Part shown: one piece after another, positions 1 to 7,080 of the stretch | How the letters are laid out: each line of letters begins with the position of its first letter | Numbering within the stretch: position 1 is the first letter of the stretch | Assembly: GCA_043810615.1 (NCBI GenBank) | Contig: JBDROA010000014.1 | Span: 1 to 28,448 of the forward strand | Reading direction: 5' to 3' | From: VGBK01 sp043810615 | Lineage (GTDB): Bacteria > Actinomycetota > Acidimicrobiia > Spongiisociales > UBA11373 | Length of the DNA: 28,448 nucleotides | Notes under the pieces: generated by a model | What the model saw: only the letters and a program-made list of their open reading frames with translations | Told to the model about the DNA's origin: nothing | The model's database searches: none | Program-made: the position numbers and the translations under genes

Positions 1-26
1 GGAGGGCCCGCCGCAGCGGGCCCTCC
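1..26 (-). terminator. Stem-loop after the substrate-binding protein gene
   Basis: A perfect inverted repeat with 11-bp arms (GGAGGGCCCGC and its complement) and a 4-nt loop lies 24 nt beyond the stop codon of the minus-strand transporter gene. The position and strong GC stem fit an intrinsic terminator. The sequence that would carry a U-tract lies outside the window, so this stays a structural prediction. Confidence 0.6.
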
Positions 27-50
27 GCAAGTTACCGGTCCTGTTGGGGA

Positions 51-1904
51 CTAAGCGAGATCCAGCCGGTACCAGAACTCGCAGTTCCAAGTGTCGCCGG
101 CCTGCGACGGGTTGTGCTTGTACCCGCCGATGGTGTCGGCCCACACCGCGCCAGGGTCGAGCCGCTGGTACAGCGGGATGATGACCAGCTGGTCGGCGAG
201 GATGGCTTCCGCCTCCTCGAAGTACACGGCCAGTTCGCCCTCATCGACGGTGGCGTTCATCAGGTCGCGCAGCACGCCGAACCGGGCTGAGTTCTCGTCC
301 TGATAGCCCGCAGCCTGGTTGTACCCGGCGGGGTCACGGTCGGTGACCTCGGGGGTGCCCCAGCGGTAGTAGTTCTGCCCGTCCGGGGCGGGAGCCTCGG
401 GGTCGAACAGGTCGTGGATCGAGACCAGGCCGGCCAAACCGGGGGTGCCGACCCACGCCCACTCACCGAAGTCCCAGTTCCCGAAGTCGAGGGTCTCACC
501 GAAGAACAGTGAGGAGTCCTCGAGCTGGGCCTCGTAGGCGATGCCGGCGGCGTTGAACATCTCAATGAACAGCTCGGACAGCAGCACGCGGGCTGCGTTG
601 TTCGAGGTCGTCGAGAAGACGGCCTTGGGGGGCACTGCCGCGCAATCCACGCCTTCCTCTTCGCAGAGGGCGGCGATGTACTGCTGTGACATCGCGGGGT
701 CGTAGTTGTACTGGTCCCAGTTGGCATGGGACAGGCTGGGAGTGAACGCATCGACGTACGACGACATCGGCTCGACCTGACCCTTGAGGATCTCGTCGAC
801 GATCTTGTCCTTGTCGATGGCGTGCGCCACGGCCTTGCGGTAGTTGAGGTGCAGGTTGTAGGAACCCGGATTGCGAACCTGGTGATTCGCGCCGAACTGG
901 AAGTTCAAGTGCTCCCAGATCGGGCCCGACAGCACCTCGACCGACGCGCCCTGGGACTCGAGGGTCTGGAGGTCCTCGATGGTCTCCACCGAAGGCGGCG
1001 GGTTGATCATGTCAACCTCACGGGCCTTGAAGGCATTGATCATCGAGGCGGTCTCGGGGATTTGGCGGAAGACGATGCTGTCCAGGTAGGGCAGCTGCTG
1101 TCCGGTCTCCGGATCGGTCTTCCAGAAGTTGTCGTTGCGGACGACCTTGACGAACTCGCCCTTCTGCCACTGGTCGACCTTGAACGGGCCGCAGGACAGA
1201 TAGCCGGTCTCGTTGTAGTCGGCCATGAAGTCGGTGCCCTCGATCTGATGCATCGGCAGGATGCCGCCGAAGATCAGCTCCGCCTGCACGGTCGGCGCGG
1301 TCAGGGTCACCGAGAAGGTCTTGTCGCCGGCGACGACGGACTCCGGGATGATGTCCTCGTAGATCTGCTTGAAGATCGGGTAGTCCGGATCCATGATCGT
1401 CTGGTACGTGAATTCGTAGTCGTAACCAGAGACCGGGGTACCGTCTTCCCACACCGCTTCATCGCGGATCACGTAGTTGATCGTCTCGCTGCCGTCGGCG
1501 TTCACGACGATGCCGCCGTTCGCCACCGAGGGCAGTTCGGTGACCAGATCCGCCGTCAGCTCCAGGGTGAACCCGTCGATCTCCTGAGTACCGCACTGCC
1601 ACGTCTGGGCGATGATGGCAACGATGAAGTTGTCACCGCCCGGGGCAAAGGTATTCAGGGTCGGGGGTTCCTGGTCGGAGGCGTAGAGGGCCTGGCCGCC
1701 GTAGGGCTTGCCCGGGGGCAGTGTCGTTGTCGTGGCCGCGGTCGTAGTCGGCCCGGCCGTTGTGGTGGTTGCTTCCGTAGTGGTCACCGCGCCGGTGGTG
1801 GTGGTGGTCTCACCCGCGTCATCGCCGCAGGCGGCGATCACCAGCGCGAACGCCAGCAGAAGCCCGAGCCACGTCAGGTTGCGACGTCGCCACAGATGCT
1901 TCAA
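51..1904 (-). CDS. ABC transporter substrate-binding lipoprotein, family 5 (peptide/oligopeptide type)
   Basis: Predicted 617-residue extracytoplasmic solute receptor of an ABC importer, probably for peptides or a similar solute. The N-terminus has basic residues, a hydrophobic segment and a lipobox ending at Cys26 (VIAAC), so it should be a membrane-anchored lipoprotein. Residues about 30-65 form an unusual Thr-rich linker. The rest resembles family 5 (OppA/DppA-like) proteins, including the segment near residue 135-185 (VIRDEAVWEDGTPVSGYDYEFT). The start is TTG, chosen because AAGGAGG stands 7 nt upstream. It lies 53 nt after secG and may share its transcript; a strong hairpin follows. No permease or ATPase gene is in the window, so the partners are unseen and the substrate cannot be named. 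The extra arginines before the hydrophobic segment (RRRNL) could be read as Tat-like, but this is weak. Confidence 0.92.
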   Translation of the reverse strand: MKHLWRRRNLTWLGLLLAFALVIAACGDDAGETTTTTGAVTTTEATTTTAGPTTTAATTTTLPPGKPYGGQALYASDQEPPTLNTFAPGGDNFIVAIIAQTWQCGTQEIDGFTLELTADLVTELPSVANGGIVVNADGSETINYVIRDEAVWEDGTPVSGYDYEFTYQTIMDPDYPIFKQIYEDIIPESVVAGDKTFSVTLTAPTVQAELIFGGILPMHQIEGTDFMADYNETGYLSCGPFKVDQWQKGEFVKVVRNDNFWKTDPETGQQLPYLDSIVFRQIPETASMINAFKAREVDMINPPPSVETIEDLQTLESQGASVEVLSGPIWEHLNFQFGANHQVRNPGSYNLHLNYRKAVAHAIDKDKIVDEILKGQVEPMSSYVDAFTPSLSHANWDQYNYDPAMSQQYIAALCEEEGVDCAAVPPKAVFSTTSNNAARVLLSELFIEMFNAAGIAYEAQLEDSSLFFGETLDFGNWDFGEWAWVGTPGLAGLVSIHDLFDPEAPAPDGQNYYRWGTPEVTDRDPAGYNQAAGYQDENSARFGVLRDLMNATVDEGELAVYFEEAEAILADQLVIIPLYQRLDPGAVWADTIGGYKHNPSQAGDTWNCEFWYRLDLA

Positions 1905-1957
1905 AGCGCTTCCTCCTTGTCAGCTTCAGTCGTCGGGTCCCGCGTCCCCGGCCTCGC

Positions 1958-2194
1958 TCACGACAAGCGCACAACGAGAACCAGGGTGGTCACAGCGAAC
2001 AGCACCCCCACCGACACCGTAATCCTGTCGAGATTGCGCTCGACCACCGTCGACCCCGTAAGGCCGCCCAGCGGTCCCATTCCCCCACCGAAGGCCTCGG
2101 CCAGACCGCCGCCCCTGCCGGCATGCAGCAAGATCAGCGCGATGAGGGCCAGGGACAAGAGAACGTGGATTCCGATGACGATGCCGTCTATCAC
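1958..2194 (-). CDS. secG: Preprotein translocase subunit SecG
   Basis: Small 78-residue membrane protein of the SecYEG translocon. Two hydrophobic segments (about residues 3-21 and 54-75) flank a Gly-rich loop (GRGGGLAEAFGGGMG), which is the SecG layout. The gene lies downstream of pgk-tpiA, as secG does in many actinobacteria and firmicutes, although here gpmA intervenes. Start choice: TTAGGAGGG precedes two adjacent candidate starts, TTG at 2197 and GTG at 2194; either fits the Shine-Dalgarno spacing. A longer open frame extends upstream to 2413 but has no SecG character. A candidate promoter lies at 2247-2275, so secG may be transcribed separately from gpmA. Confidence 0.87.
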   Translation of the reverse strand: MIDGIVIGIHVLLSLALIALILLHAGRGGGLAEAFGGGMGPLGGLTGSTVVERNLDRITVSVGVLFAVTTLVLVVRLS

Positions 2195-2216
2195 CAACGA
2201 GTCCCTCCTAAGACAA

Positions 2217-2239
2217 CGGCCTGCCAACAACGCAGGCCG
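2217..2239 (-). terminator. Hairpin between gpmA and secG
   Basis: Perfect 8-bp inverted repeat CGGCCTGC / GCAGGCCG with a 7-nt loop. On the minus strand it follows the gpmA stop by 65 nt and is followed by TTGTCTT, a poor U-rich tail. It may be a weak gpmA terminator. If the candidate promoter at 2247-2275 is used, it would instead lie at the very 5' end of the secG mRNA. Confidence 0.4.
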
Positions 2240-2246
2240 CAGGAAC

Positions 2247-2275
2247 AGTATGGACGGCCGGAGGCCCATAAGCAA
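2247..2275 (-). promoter_or_regulatory. Candidate sigma-70-type promoter for secG
   Basis: On the minus strand TTGCTT (2275-2270) and CATACT (2252-2247) are separated by 17 bp. They match the -35 and -10 consensus at 3/6 and 4/6 positions. The predicted start near 2240 would give a leader of about 45 nt that carries the hairpin and the secG Shine-Dalgarno. Sequence inference only. Confidence 0.35.
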
Positions 2276-2303
2276 GTTCGGCCGGTCCCCGAGGCCTCGG
2301 CTC

Positions 2304-3056
2304 TCAGTGCTTCCTGTGGGCCTGCTCGGCGACCGCCCGGGCGGCGGCCGCTGCCTTCTCCGGGTCGCCCAGGTAGAACCGGTCCACGGCGTCCAGATCG
2401 CCGTCCAGTTCATACACGAGGGGAATCCCCGTGGGGATGTTGAGGCCAGGGATCTCCTCGTCCGAGATCCTGTCGAGGTGCTTCACCAGGGCCCGCAGGC
2501 TGTTGCCGTGGGCCGACACCAGTACTCGCCTCCCCACCCGCAGGGCGGGCACGATGAAGTCGTACCAGAAGGGCAGCATGCGGGCGACCACGTCGGCCAG
2601 GCTCTCGCTGGCTGGGAGCAGGTCGGGGCTGAGATCGCGGTACCGCGGGTCGTGACGCGGGTGCCGGGGGTCTTCCGGGATCAACGGGGGCGGGGGGATG
2701 TCGTAGGAGCGGCGCCACACGGCGACCTGCTTCTCGCCGTAGCGCTCAGCCGTCTGGACCTTGTCCAAGCCCTGGAGAGCGCCGTAGTGCCGTTCGTTGA
2801 GCCGCCAGTGCCGCACCACGGGCAGCCACAGCCGGTCCATGGCTTCCAGGGTGAGGTTGAGGGTGAGGATGGCGCGCTTCAGGTAGGACGTGAAGGTCAG
2901 ATCGAAGTCGTACCCCTCTTTGGTCAGCAGCCGTCCCGCCGCCTTCGCCTCCCGTTTCCCCTTGGCGCTGAGCCCGACGTCCGTCCACCCGGTGAAGCGG
3001 TTCTCCAGGTTCCACTGGCTCTCACCGTGGCGCAGCAGCACCAGCCTGGTCGGCAT
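2304..3056 (-). CDS. gpmA: 2,3-bisphosphoglycerate-dependent phosphoglycerate mutase
   Basis: Cytoplasmic glycolytic enzyme that interconverts 3- and 2-phosphoglycerate through a phosphohistidine. The 250-residue product has the family length and motifs: the N-terminal LLRHGESQWN with the catalytic His, the substrate loop ENRFTGWTDVGLS, RLNERHYGALQG with the acid/base Glu, and the second catalytic His in VSAHGNSLRALVKHLD. The ATG at 3056 is chosen over an upstream open extension because the protein begins MPTRLVLLRHGE there and a GGGAGAGAG ribosome site precedes it. It is separated from tpiA by 216 nt of gene-free DNA. A possible -10 (TACGGT, 3088-3083) suggests it may have its own promoter. 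Placing a dPGM-type mutase between tpiA and secG is not the usual arrangement. Confidence 0.96.
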   Translation of the reverse strand: MPTRLVLLRHGESQWNLENRFTGWTDVGLSAKGKREAKAAGRLLTKEGYDFDLTFTSYLKRAILTLNLTLEAMDRLWLPVVRHWRLNERHYGALQGLDKVQTAERYGEKQVAVWRRSYDIPPPPLIPEDPRHPRHDPRYRDLSPDLLPASESLADVVARMLPFWYDFIVPALRVGRRVLVSAHGNSLRALVKHLDRISDEEIPGLNIPTGIPLVYELDGDLDAVDRFYLGDPEKAAAAARAVAEQAHRKH

Positions 3057-3103
3057 GTCTCTCTCCCGTATGTGTCGCCCCGACCGTAGCGGGTCCGCGC
3101 CCC

Positions 3104-3123
3104 TTCCCGGCCCCATCCGGGAA
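3104..3123 (-). repeat. Inverted repeat in the tpiA-gpmA spacer
   Basis: Perfect 7-bp arms TTCCCGG / CCGGGAA with a 6-nt loop, about 150 nt beyond the tpiA stop and just before the possible gpmA -10. No U-tract follows. It could be a GC-type terminator for the upstream operon, but this is uncertain. Confidence 0.3.
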
Positions 3124-3272
3124 CCGGCACGCCGTCCCGGCCAACCCTCTTCCACAACGCCATTCCGCCGGCGATGCCTTGCGCCGACAGCCACGGCTCT
3201 GCGCGCCGGCGGCATCCCCCCATCGGCAGCGCCCGCCCCGCCTTGGGGGCTTCGCCGGCGCCGGAGGGCCCG

Positions 3273-4043
3273 TCAGATCCAGTAGCGCACGAGGGAGGCG
3301 AACTTGTCGGGGTCGAGCGAGGCCCCGCCCACCAGGGCCCCATCGATATCCCGCTTCGCCATTAGCCCGGCGATGTTGCCCGCCGTCACCGACCCCCCGT
3401 ACACGATGCGAACCTGCTCGGCCGCCGCCTCTCCCCAGCCCTCGCCGACCAGCCGACGCAGGAAACCGATGGCGTCTGCCGCCTGCTCGTTGCTGGCGGT
3501 GCGCCCGGTGCCGATGGCCCAGACCGGCTCGTAGGCCACCACCAGGGAGGCCACCGTGGCCGCCTCCAGGCCCTGCAGGGCACCCCGCAACTGGGTGCCG
3601 ATGACCGGCTCGGTGATCTCCTGCTCTCGCTGTTCCAGCGTCTCCCCCACCGCGACGATGGGGCTCATGCCGTTGGCCAGCACCGCCCGCAGCTTGCGAG
3701 CCACCACGGTGTCGTCTTCGCCGAAAAGGTGGCGGCGTTCGGAGTGGCCCACCACCACCCACCTCACCCCGAGGCGAGCCAGCATCGGCGCCGATATCTC
3801 GCCGGTGAAAGCCCCCTGGGGCTCCCAGTGCACATTCTGGGCCCCAAGTTGGATGCGCAGGTAGTCGGTTTCGATGACCGTCTGCACCGATCGCAGGGCG
3901 GTGAAGGGCGGGCACACCACCACGTCCACCCGGTCGTAGTCCCCCGGGTCGAGGCGATACCCCAGCTTCTGCACCATCTGGATGGCCTCCAGATGGGTGG
4001 CGTTCATCTTCCAGTTGCCGGCGATCAGATCCTTACGCGCCAT
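3273..4043 (-). CDS. tpiA: Triosephosphate isomerase
   Basis: Interconverts dihydroxyacetone phosphate and glyceraldehyde 3-phosphate in the cytoplasm. The 256-residue product carries the family landmarks: AGNWKMN with the catalytic Lys, WVVVGHSERR with the catalytic His, VVAYEPVWAIGTG with the catalytic Glu and phosphate-loop neighbour, and VRIVYGGSVTAGN near the C-terminus. It overlaps the end of pgk by 11 nt, so the two are almost certainly co-transcribed and translationally coupled. The ATG lies inside the last codons of pgk, which fixes the start. Confidence 0.97.
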   Translation of the reverse strand: MARKDLIAGNWKMNATHLEAIQMVQKLGYRLDPGDYDRVDVVVCPPFTALRSVQTVIETDYLRIQLGAQNVHWEPQGAFTGEISAPMLARLGVRWVVVGHSERRHLFGEDDTVVARKLRAVLANGMSPIVAVGETLEQREQEITEPVIGTQLRGALQGLEAATVASLVVAYEPVWAIGTGRTASNEQAADAIGFLRRLVGEGWGEAAAEQVRIVYGGSVTAGNIAGLMAKRDIDGALVGGASLDPDKFASLVRYWI

Positions 4044-5220
4044 CGGCCCACCTCCCCAACGCTTCGATCCCGGGCAGCGTGCCCGCTTCCAACAGCTCCA
4101 GCCCGGCGCCTCCGCCGGTGGACAGGTGCGAGACGGCCTGCTCCATGCCGAAGGAGCGCAGCGCCGCCACGCTGTCTCCCCCGCCGACCACCGTGTAGGC
4201 GTTCGAAGCGGCCACGGCCTCGGCGACGGCCCGGGTGCCGCCGGCGAAGGTCGGCCACTCGAACACTCCCATGGGACCGTTCCAGAACAGGGTGTCGCAG
4301 CCCCCGATGATGGCGGCGAAACGCGCCGCGGTCTCCGGCCCGATATCGAGCCCCATAGTCCCCCGCCGGATGGCCGTGGCCGCGGCGACGCGATGGGGAG
4401 CGTCCGCCTCGAAGCGGTCCGCCACCACCAGGTCCACCGGCAGGACCACCCGCGAGCCGAACTCCGCGCCGAGCACCGCTCCCACCTCGTCCACCATCTC
4501 GGCTTCCACCTTGGAGTCCCCCACCTGGTACCCCTCGGCGGCCAGCAGGGTGAAGCACATCGCCCCGCCCACCACCATGGCGTCCACCTTGGGCAGCAGC
4601 GCCCGAATCACGCCGAGCTTGTCGGAGACCTTGGCCCCGCCGAGGACCACCACATAAGGGCGGTCGGGGTCGCGCAGCAAGCGGTCGAAAGCCACGATCT
4701 CCTCGGCCAGCAGCCGGCCGGCGGCCGACGGCAGCCGCTCGGCCACCCCCACCGTCGAGGAGTGGGCGCGGTGAGCCGAACCGAAGGCATCGAGGACGAA
4801 CAGGTCGGCCAGGGCGGCGAGAGCGTCCGAGAGCGCCGGGTCGTTCTTCGTCTCCCCCGGAGCGAAGCGGGTGTTCTCGAGGACCACCACCTCGTCCGCG
4901 GCGGCCTCGGCCACAGCCCGGCGGGCCCCCTCGCCGACCACGTCCGGGGCGCAACGCACCGGGAACCCGCCCAGCTCGCCCAGCCGCGCCGCCACCGGGG
5001 CCATGGAGGAGCGCGGGTCGGGGCCCTTGGGCCGTCCCAGGTGGCTGCACACCACCACGCGGGCGCCCCTCCGGCGCAGTTCCTCGATGGTGCGCAGGCT
5101 CGATACGATGCGGAAGTCGTCCCCGACCCGGTCTCCGTCGAGGGGCACGTTCAGGTCGGCCCGCACCAGCACGCTGCGGCCCGACACCTCGAAGTCGTCG
5201 ATGGTGCGGAACTTCGTCAA
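4033..5220 (-). CDS. pgk: Phosphoglycerate kinase
   Basis: Transfers phosphate between 1,3-bisphosphoglycerate and ADP. The 395-residue length is typical. Visible motifs are the N-terminal VLVRADLNVPLDG and VVCSHLGRPKG substrate-binding segments, VVLGGAKVSDKLGV, the ATP-site glycines in TVVGGGDSVAAL, and STGGGAGLELLEAG near the end. The start is TTG at 5220, preceded by GGAGGAG a few bases upstream; no better in-frame start is visible. It lies 25 nt after yvcK on the same strand. In many actinobacteria whiA and gap sit between these two genes, but here there is no room for either. The rapZ-yvcK-pgk-tpiA run probably forms one transcript. Confidence 0.97.
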   Translation of the reverse strand: MTKFRTIDDFEVSGRSVLVRADLNVPLDGDRVGDDFRIVSSLRTIEELRRRGARVVVCSHLGRPKGPDPRSSMAPVAARLGELGGFPVRCAPDVVGEGARRAVAEAAADEVVVLENTRFAPGETKNDPALSDALAALADLFVLDAFGSAHRAHSSTVGVAERLPSAAGRLLAEEIVAFDRLLRDPDRPYVVVLGGAKVSDKLGVIRALLPKVDAMVVGGAMCFTLLAAEGYQVGDSKVEAEMVDEVGAVLGAEFGSRVVLPVDLVVADRFEADAPHRVAAATAIRRGTMGLDIGPETAARFAAIIGGCDTLFWNGPMGVFEWPTFAGGTRAVAEAVAASNAYTVVGGGDSVAALRSFGMEQAVSHLSTGGGAGLELLEAGTLPGIEALGRWADGA

Positions 5221-5245
5221 GGGCTCCTCCGGCGTCTCAACCCGG

Positions 5246-6217
5246 TCACGCTAGCCGCCGCAGCACGGCCCCCAAGCGGGCGGCGTCGTGCTGCGGCCGC
5301 GGCGCCGCGGCGTCGGCGAGGCCGGCAGCCTCGACCTTCGCCCCAAGGCTCTCGATCTCGCCCCGGTCGGCCCAGACCGCCTCCAGGGCGGCGGGCACAC
5401 GGAACGGCGCGTCGTTGGCCACGACCACGTCGGGAGCTCGCATCCCGGTGACGGTGCACAACGCCCGCACGTGAGCGGCGCCGTCCAACCCCAGGGTCTC
5501 CCCGTCCTGCGTGGTCAAGTTGCAGATGTACACCAGCCGCCCCGGTGAGGCGTTCAGCCCCGCAGTCATCCCCGGAACCACCAGGGTGGCTGCCAGGGAG
5601 GTGAACAGGCTCCCCGGGCCGACCACCACCTGATCGGCCTCGGCCAGGGCGGCCAGGGCCGAGGCCGAGGCGGCCGCGTCCGGCGGCTCGACTGCCAGGG
5701 ACTCGATCCTCCCCCGACTGAGAGCGATGGCCGTCTGCCCCCGGACCCCGATCCCGTCGATCACGGCCTGCAGGTGGAGCGGCACCGGTGCCGCCGGCAC
5801 GACCCGGCCCCGGACCCCCAGCAGCCGTCCCAGCTTCGCCAGGGCCGCTTCGAGGCCTCCTTCCGAAACGGCCAGGGCGGCCAGCAACAGGTTGCCCAGC
5901 GAGTGCCCGGCCACGTCCCCGGCCTCGAACCGATGGCATACCATGCCCCGCCAGGGCGAAGGGTCGGCGCTCAGGGCCAGCAAGGCCCGGCGGCAGTCCC
6001 CCGGAGGCGGCACCCCCAAAGCGGGAGTCAGTCGGCCCGACGACCCTCCGTCGTCGGCGACGCTCACCACTGCGGTGATCGCCGCGGCGTAGCCCCGTAT
6101 GGCGGTCAGGGCCTGGGCCAGGCCGTGGCCCCCGCCCAGGGCCACCACCTTCGGGCCCGGCGCCCCCGGCTCCAGTTCCTCGAGGAGCGGGGCCGCCATG
6201 AGGTCGACGGTGGTCAT
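5246..6217 (-). CDS. yvcK: YvcK/CofD-like protein (gluconeogenesis factor family)
   Basis: A 323-residue Rossmann-like protein of the CofD/YvcK family. Known members bind UDP-sugars and influence carbon metabolism and cell envelope synthesis (B. subtilis YvcK, M. tuberculosis CuvA). Family signatures include VVALGGGHGLAQAL near residue 25, VVSVADDGGSSGRL near residue 50, and GVPPPGDCRRALLALS. Later segments VVGPGSLFTSLAATL and LVYICNLTTQDGET are also family-typical. The ATG overlaps the rapZ stop by 4 nt (ATGA), showing translational coupling. An internal Met at codon 8 is an alternative start. In actinobacteria this gene is normally followed by whiA; here it is followed directly by pgk. Confidence 0.94.
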   Translation of the reverse strand: MTTVDLMAAPLLEELEPGAPGPKVVALGGGHGLAQALTAIRGYAAAITAVVSVADDGGSSGRLTPALGVPPPGDCRRALLALSADPSPWRGMVCHRFEAGDVAGHSLGNLLLAALAVSEGGLEAALAKLGRLLGVRGRVVPAAPVPLHLQAVIDGIGVRGQTAIALSRGRIESLAVEPPDAAASASALAALAEADQVVVGPGSLFTSLAATLVVPGMTAGLNASPGRLVYICNLTTQDGETLGLDGAAHVRALCTVTGMRAPDVVVANDAPFRVPAALEAVWADRGEIESLGAKVEAAGLADAAAPRPQHDAARLGAVLRRLA

Positions 6218-7080
6218 CGCTCCAGGTCCCGATGGCGCACGGCGGCCTCCACGTCGTGCTCCCCCAGCCAGCGCCCCAGTTCCTCGGCGATCACCACCGA
6301 GCGATGCCGACCCCCGGTGCAGCCCACCCCGATGGTCAGATAGGTCTTGCCCTCGGCCTCGTAGCGAGGCAGCAGGAATTCGAGGAGGGCTTCGGTGTGC
6401 TCCAGGAACGCGGCGGTGTCGGATGGAACCAGCACGTAGGCGCGCACCTCGTCGTCGTAGCCGGTGAGGGGCCTCAGGTCCGGGGCCCAGTAGGGGTTGG
6501 GCAGAAAACGCACGTCGAAGAGCAGATCGATGACCCGCGGCACCCCGTACTTGAAGCCGAACGAGATTACCGCCACTCGCAGTGGCCGCTGCGGCCTCTC
6601 GCCCGAGAAGATCTCGCCCAGCGCCCGGCGCAGATCGGGCACCGTACGGTCCGAGGTGTCGACCACCACGTCGGCTCTACCGCGCAGGTCCTCCAGGGCG
6701 GCGCGCTCCAGCGCAATCGACTCGCCCACAGTGGGCGCCTCCACCGGGTGCGGCCGCCGGCTTTCCTCGAACCGCTTGGCCAGCACCTCGTCGTCGGCGT
6801 CGAGGAACAGCAGCGTGGTGGGCACGCCATCGGTATCCAGGGCGGCCAGCACTTGCTCCAGGGCCTCGAAGGAGAGCCCGCCGCGAGTGTCCACCGCCAC
6901 CGCCAGGCATCGCCGACGCGGGTCGCTCGTCGGGTCGGCCTGCTGCACGACCTGGGAGATGAGCGAGGCGGGCAGGTTGTCGATGACGAAGAATCCCAGG
7001 TCCTCCAGAGCTTTGCCGGCCAGGGACCGGCCCGCGCCCGACATGCCGGTGATCACCACCAGTTGCGGCCGCTCAGGCAC
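6214..7080 (-). CDS. rapZ: RapZ-family nucleotide-binding protein
   Basis: A 288-residue P-loop protein of the RapZ/YvcJ family. E. coli RapZ is an RNase adaptor controlling amino-sugar synthesis; the role of actinobacterial homologues is less clear. The Walker A VITGMSGAGRS is at residues 9-19 and a family LGFFVIDNLPASL segment follows. SFGFKYGVPRVIDLLFDVRFLPNPYW-type sequence begins near residue 170, and the C-terminal GVGCTGGRHRSVVIAEEL is strongly conserved in the family. The start is GTG at 7080 with GAGGAGGAG just upstream, inside the end of uvrC (8-nt overlap). It sits in the common uvrC-rapZ-yvcK order. Confidence 0.95.
   Translation of the reverse strand: MPERPQLVVITGMSGAGRSLAGKALEDLGFFVIDNLPASLISQVVQQADPTSDPRRRCLAVAVDTRGGLSFEALEQVLAALDTDGVPTTLLFLDADDEVLAKRFEESRRPHPVEAPTVGESIALERAALEDLRGRADVVVDTSDRTVPDLRRALGEIFSGERPQRPLRVAVISFGFKYGVPRVIDLLFDVRFLPNPYWAPDLRPLTGYDDEVRAYVLVPSDTAAFLEHTEALLEFLLPRYEAEGKTYLTIGVGCTGGRHRSVVIAEELGRWLGEHDVEAAVRHRDLER

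Noticed and set aside
726..3089. A 787-codon plus-strand frame opposite the substrate-binding protein, secG and gpmA
   Set aside because: Crosses three well-supported minus-strand genes and their spacers; no motif or plausible start.
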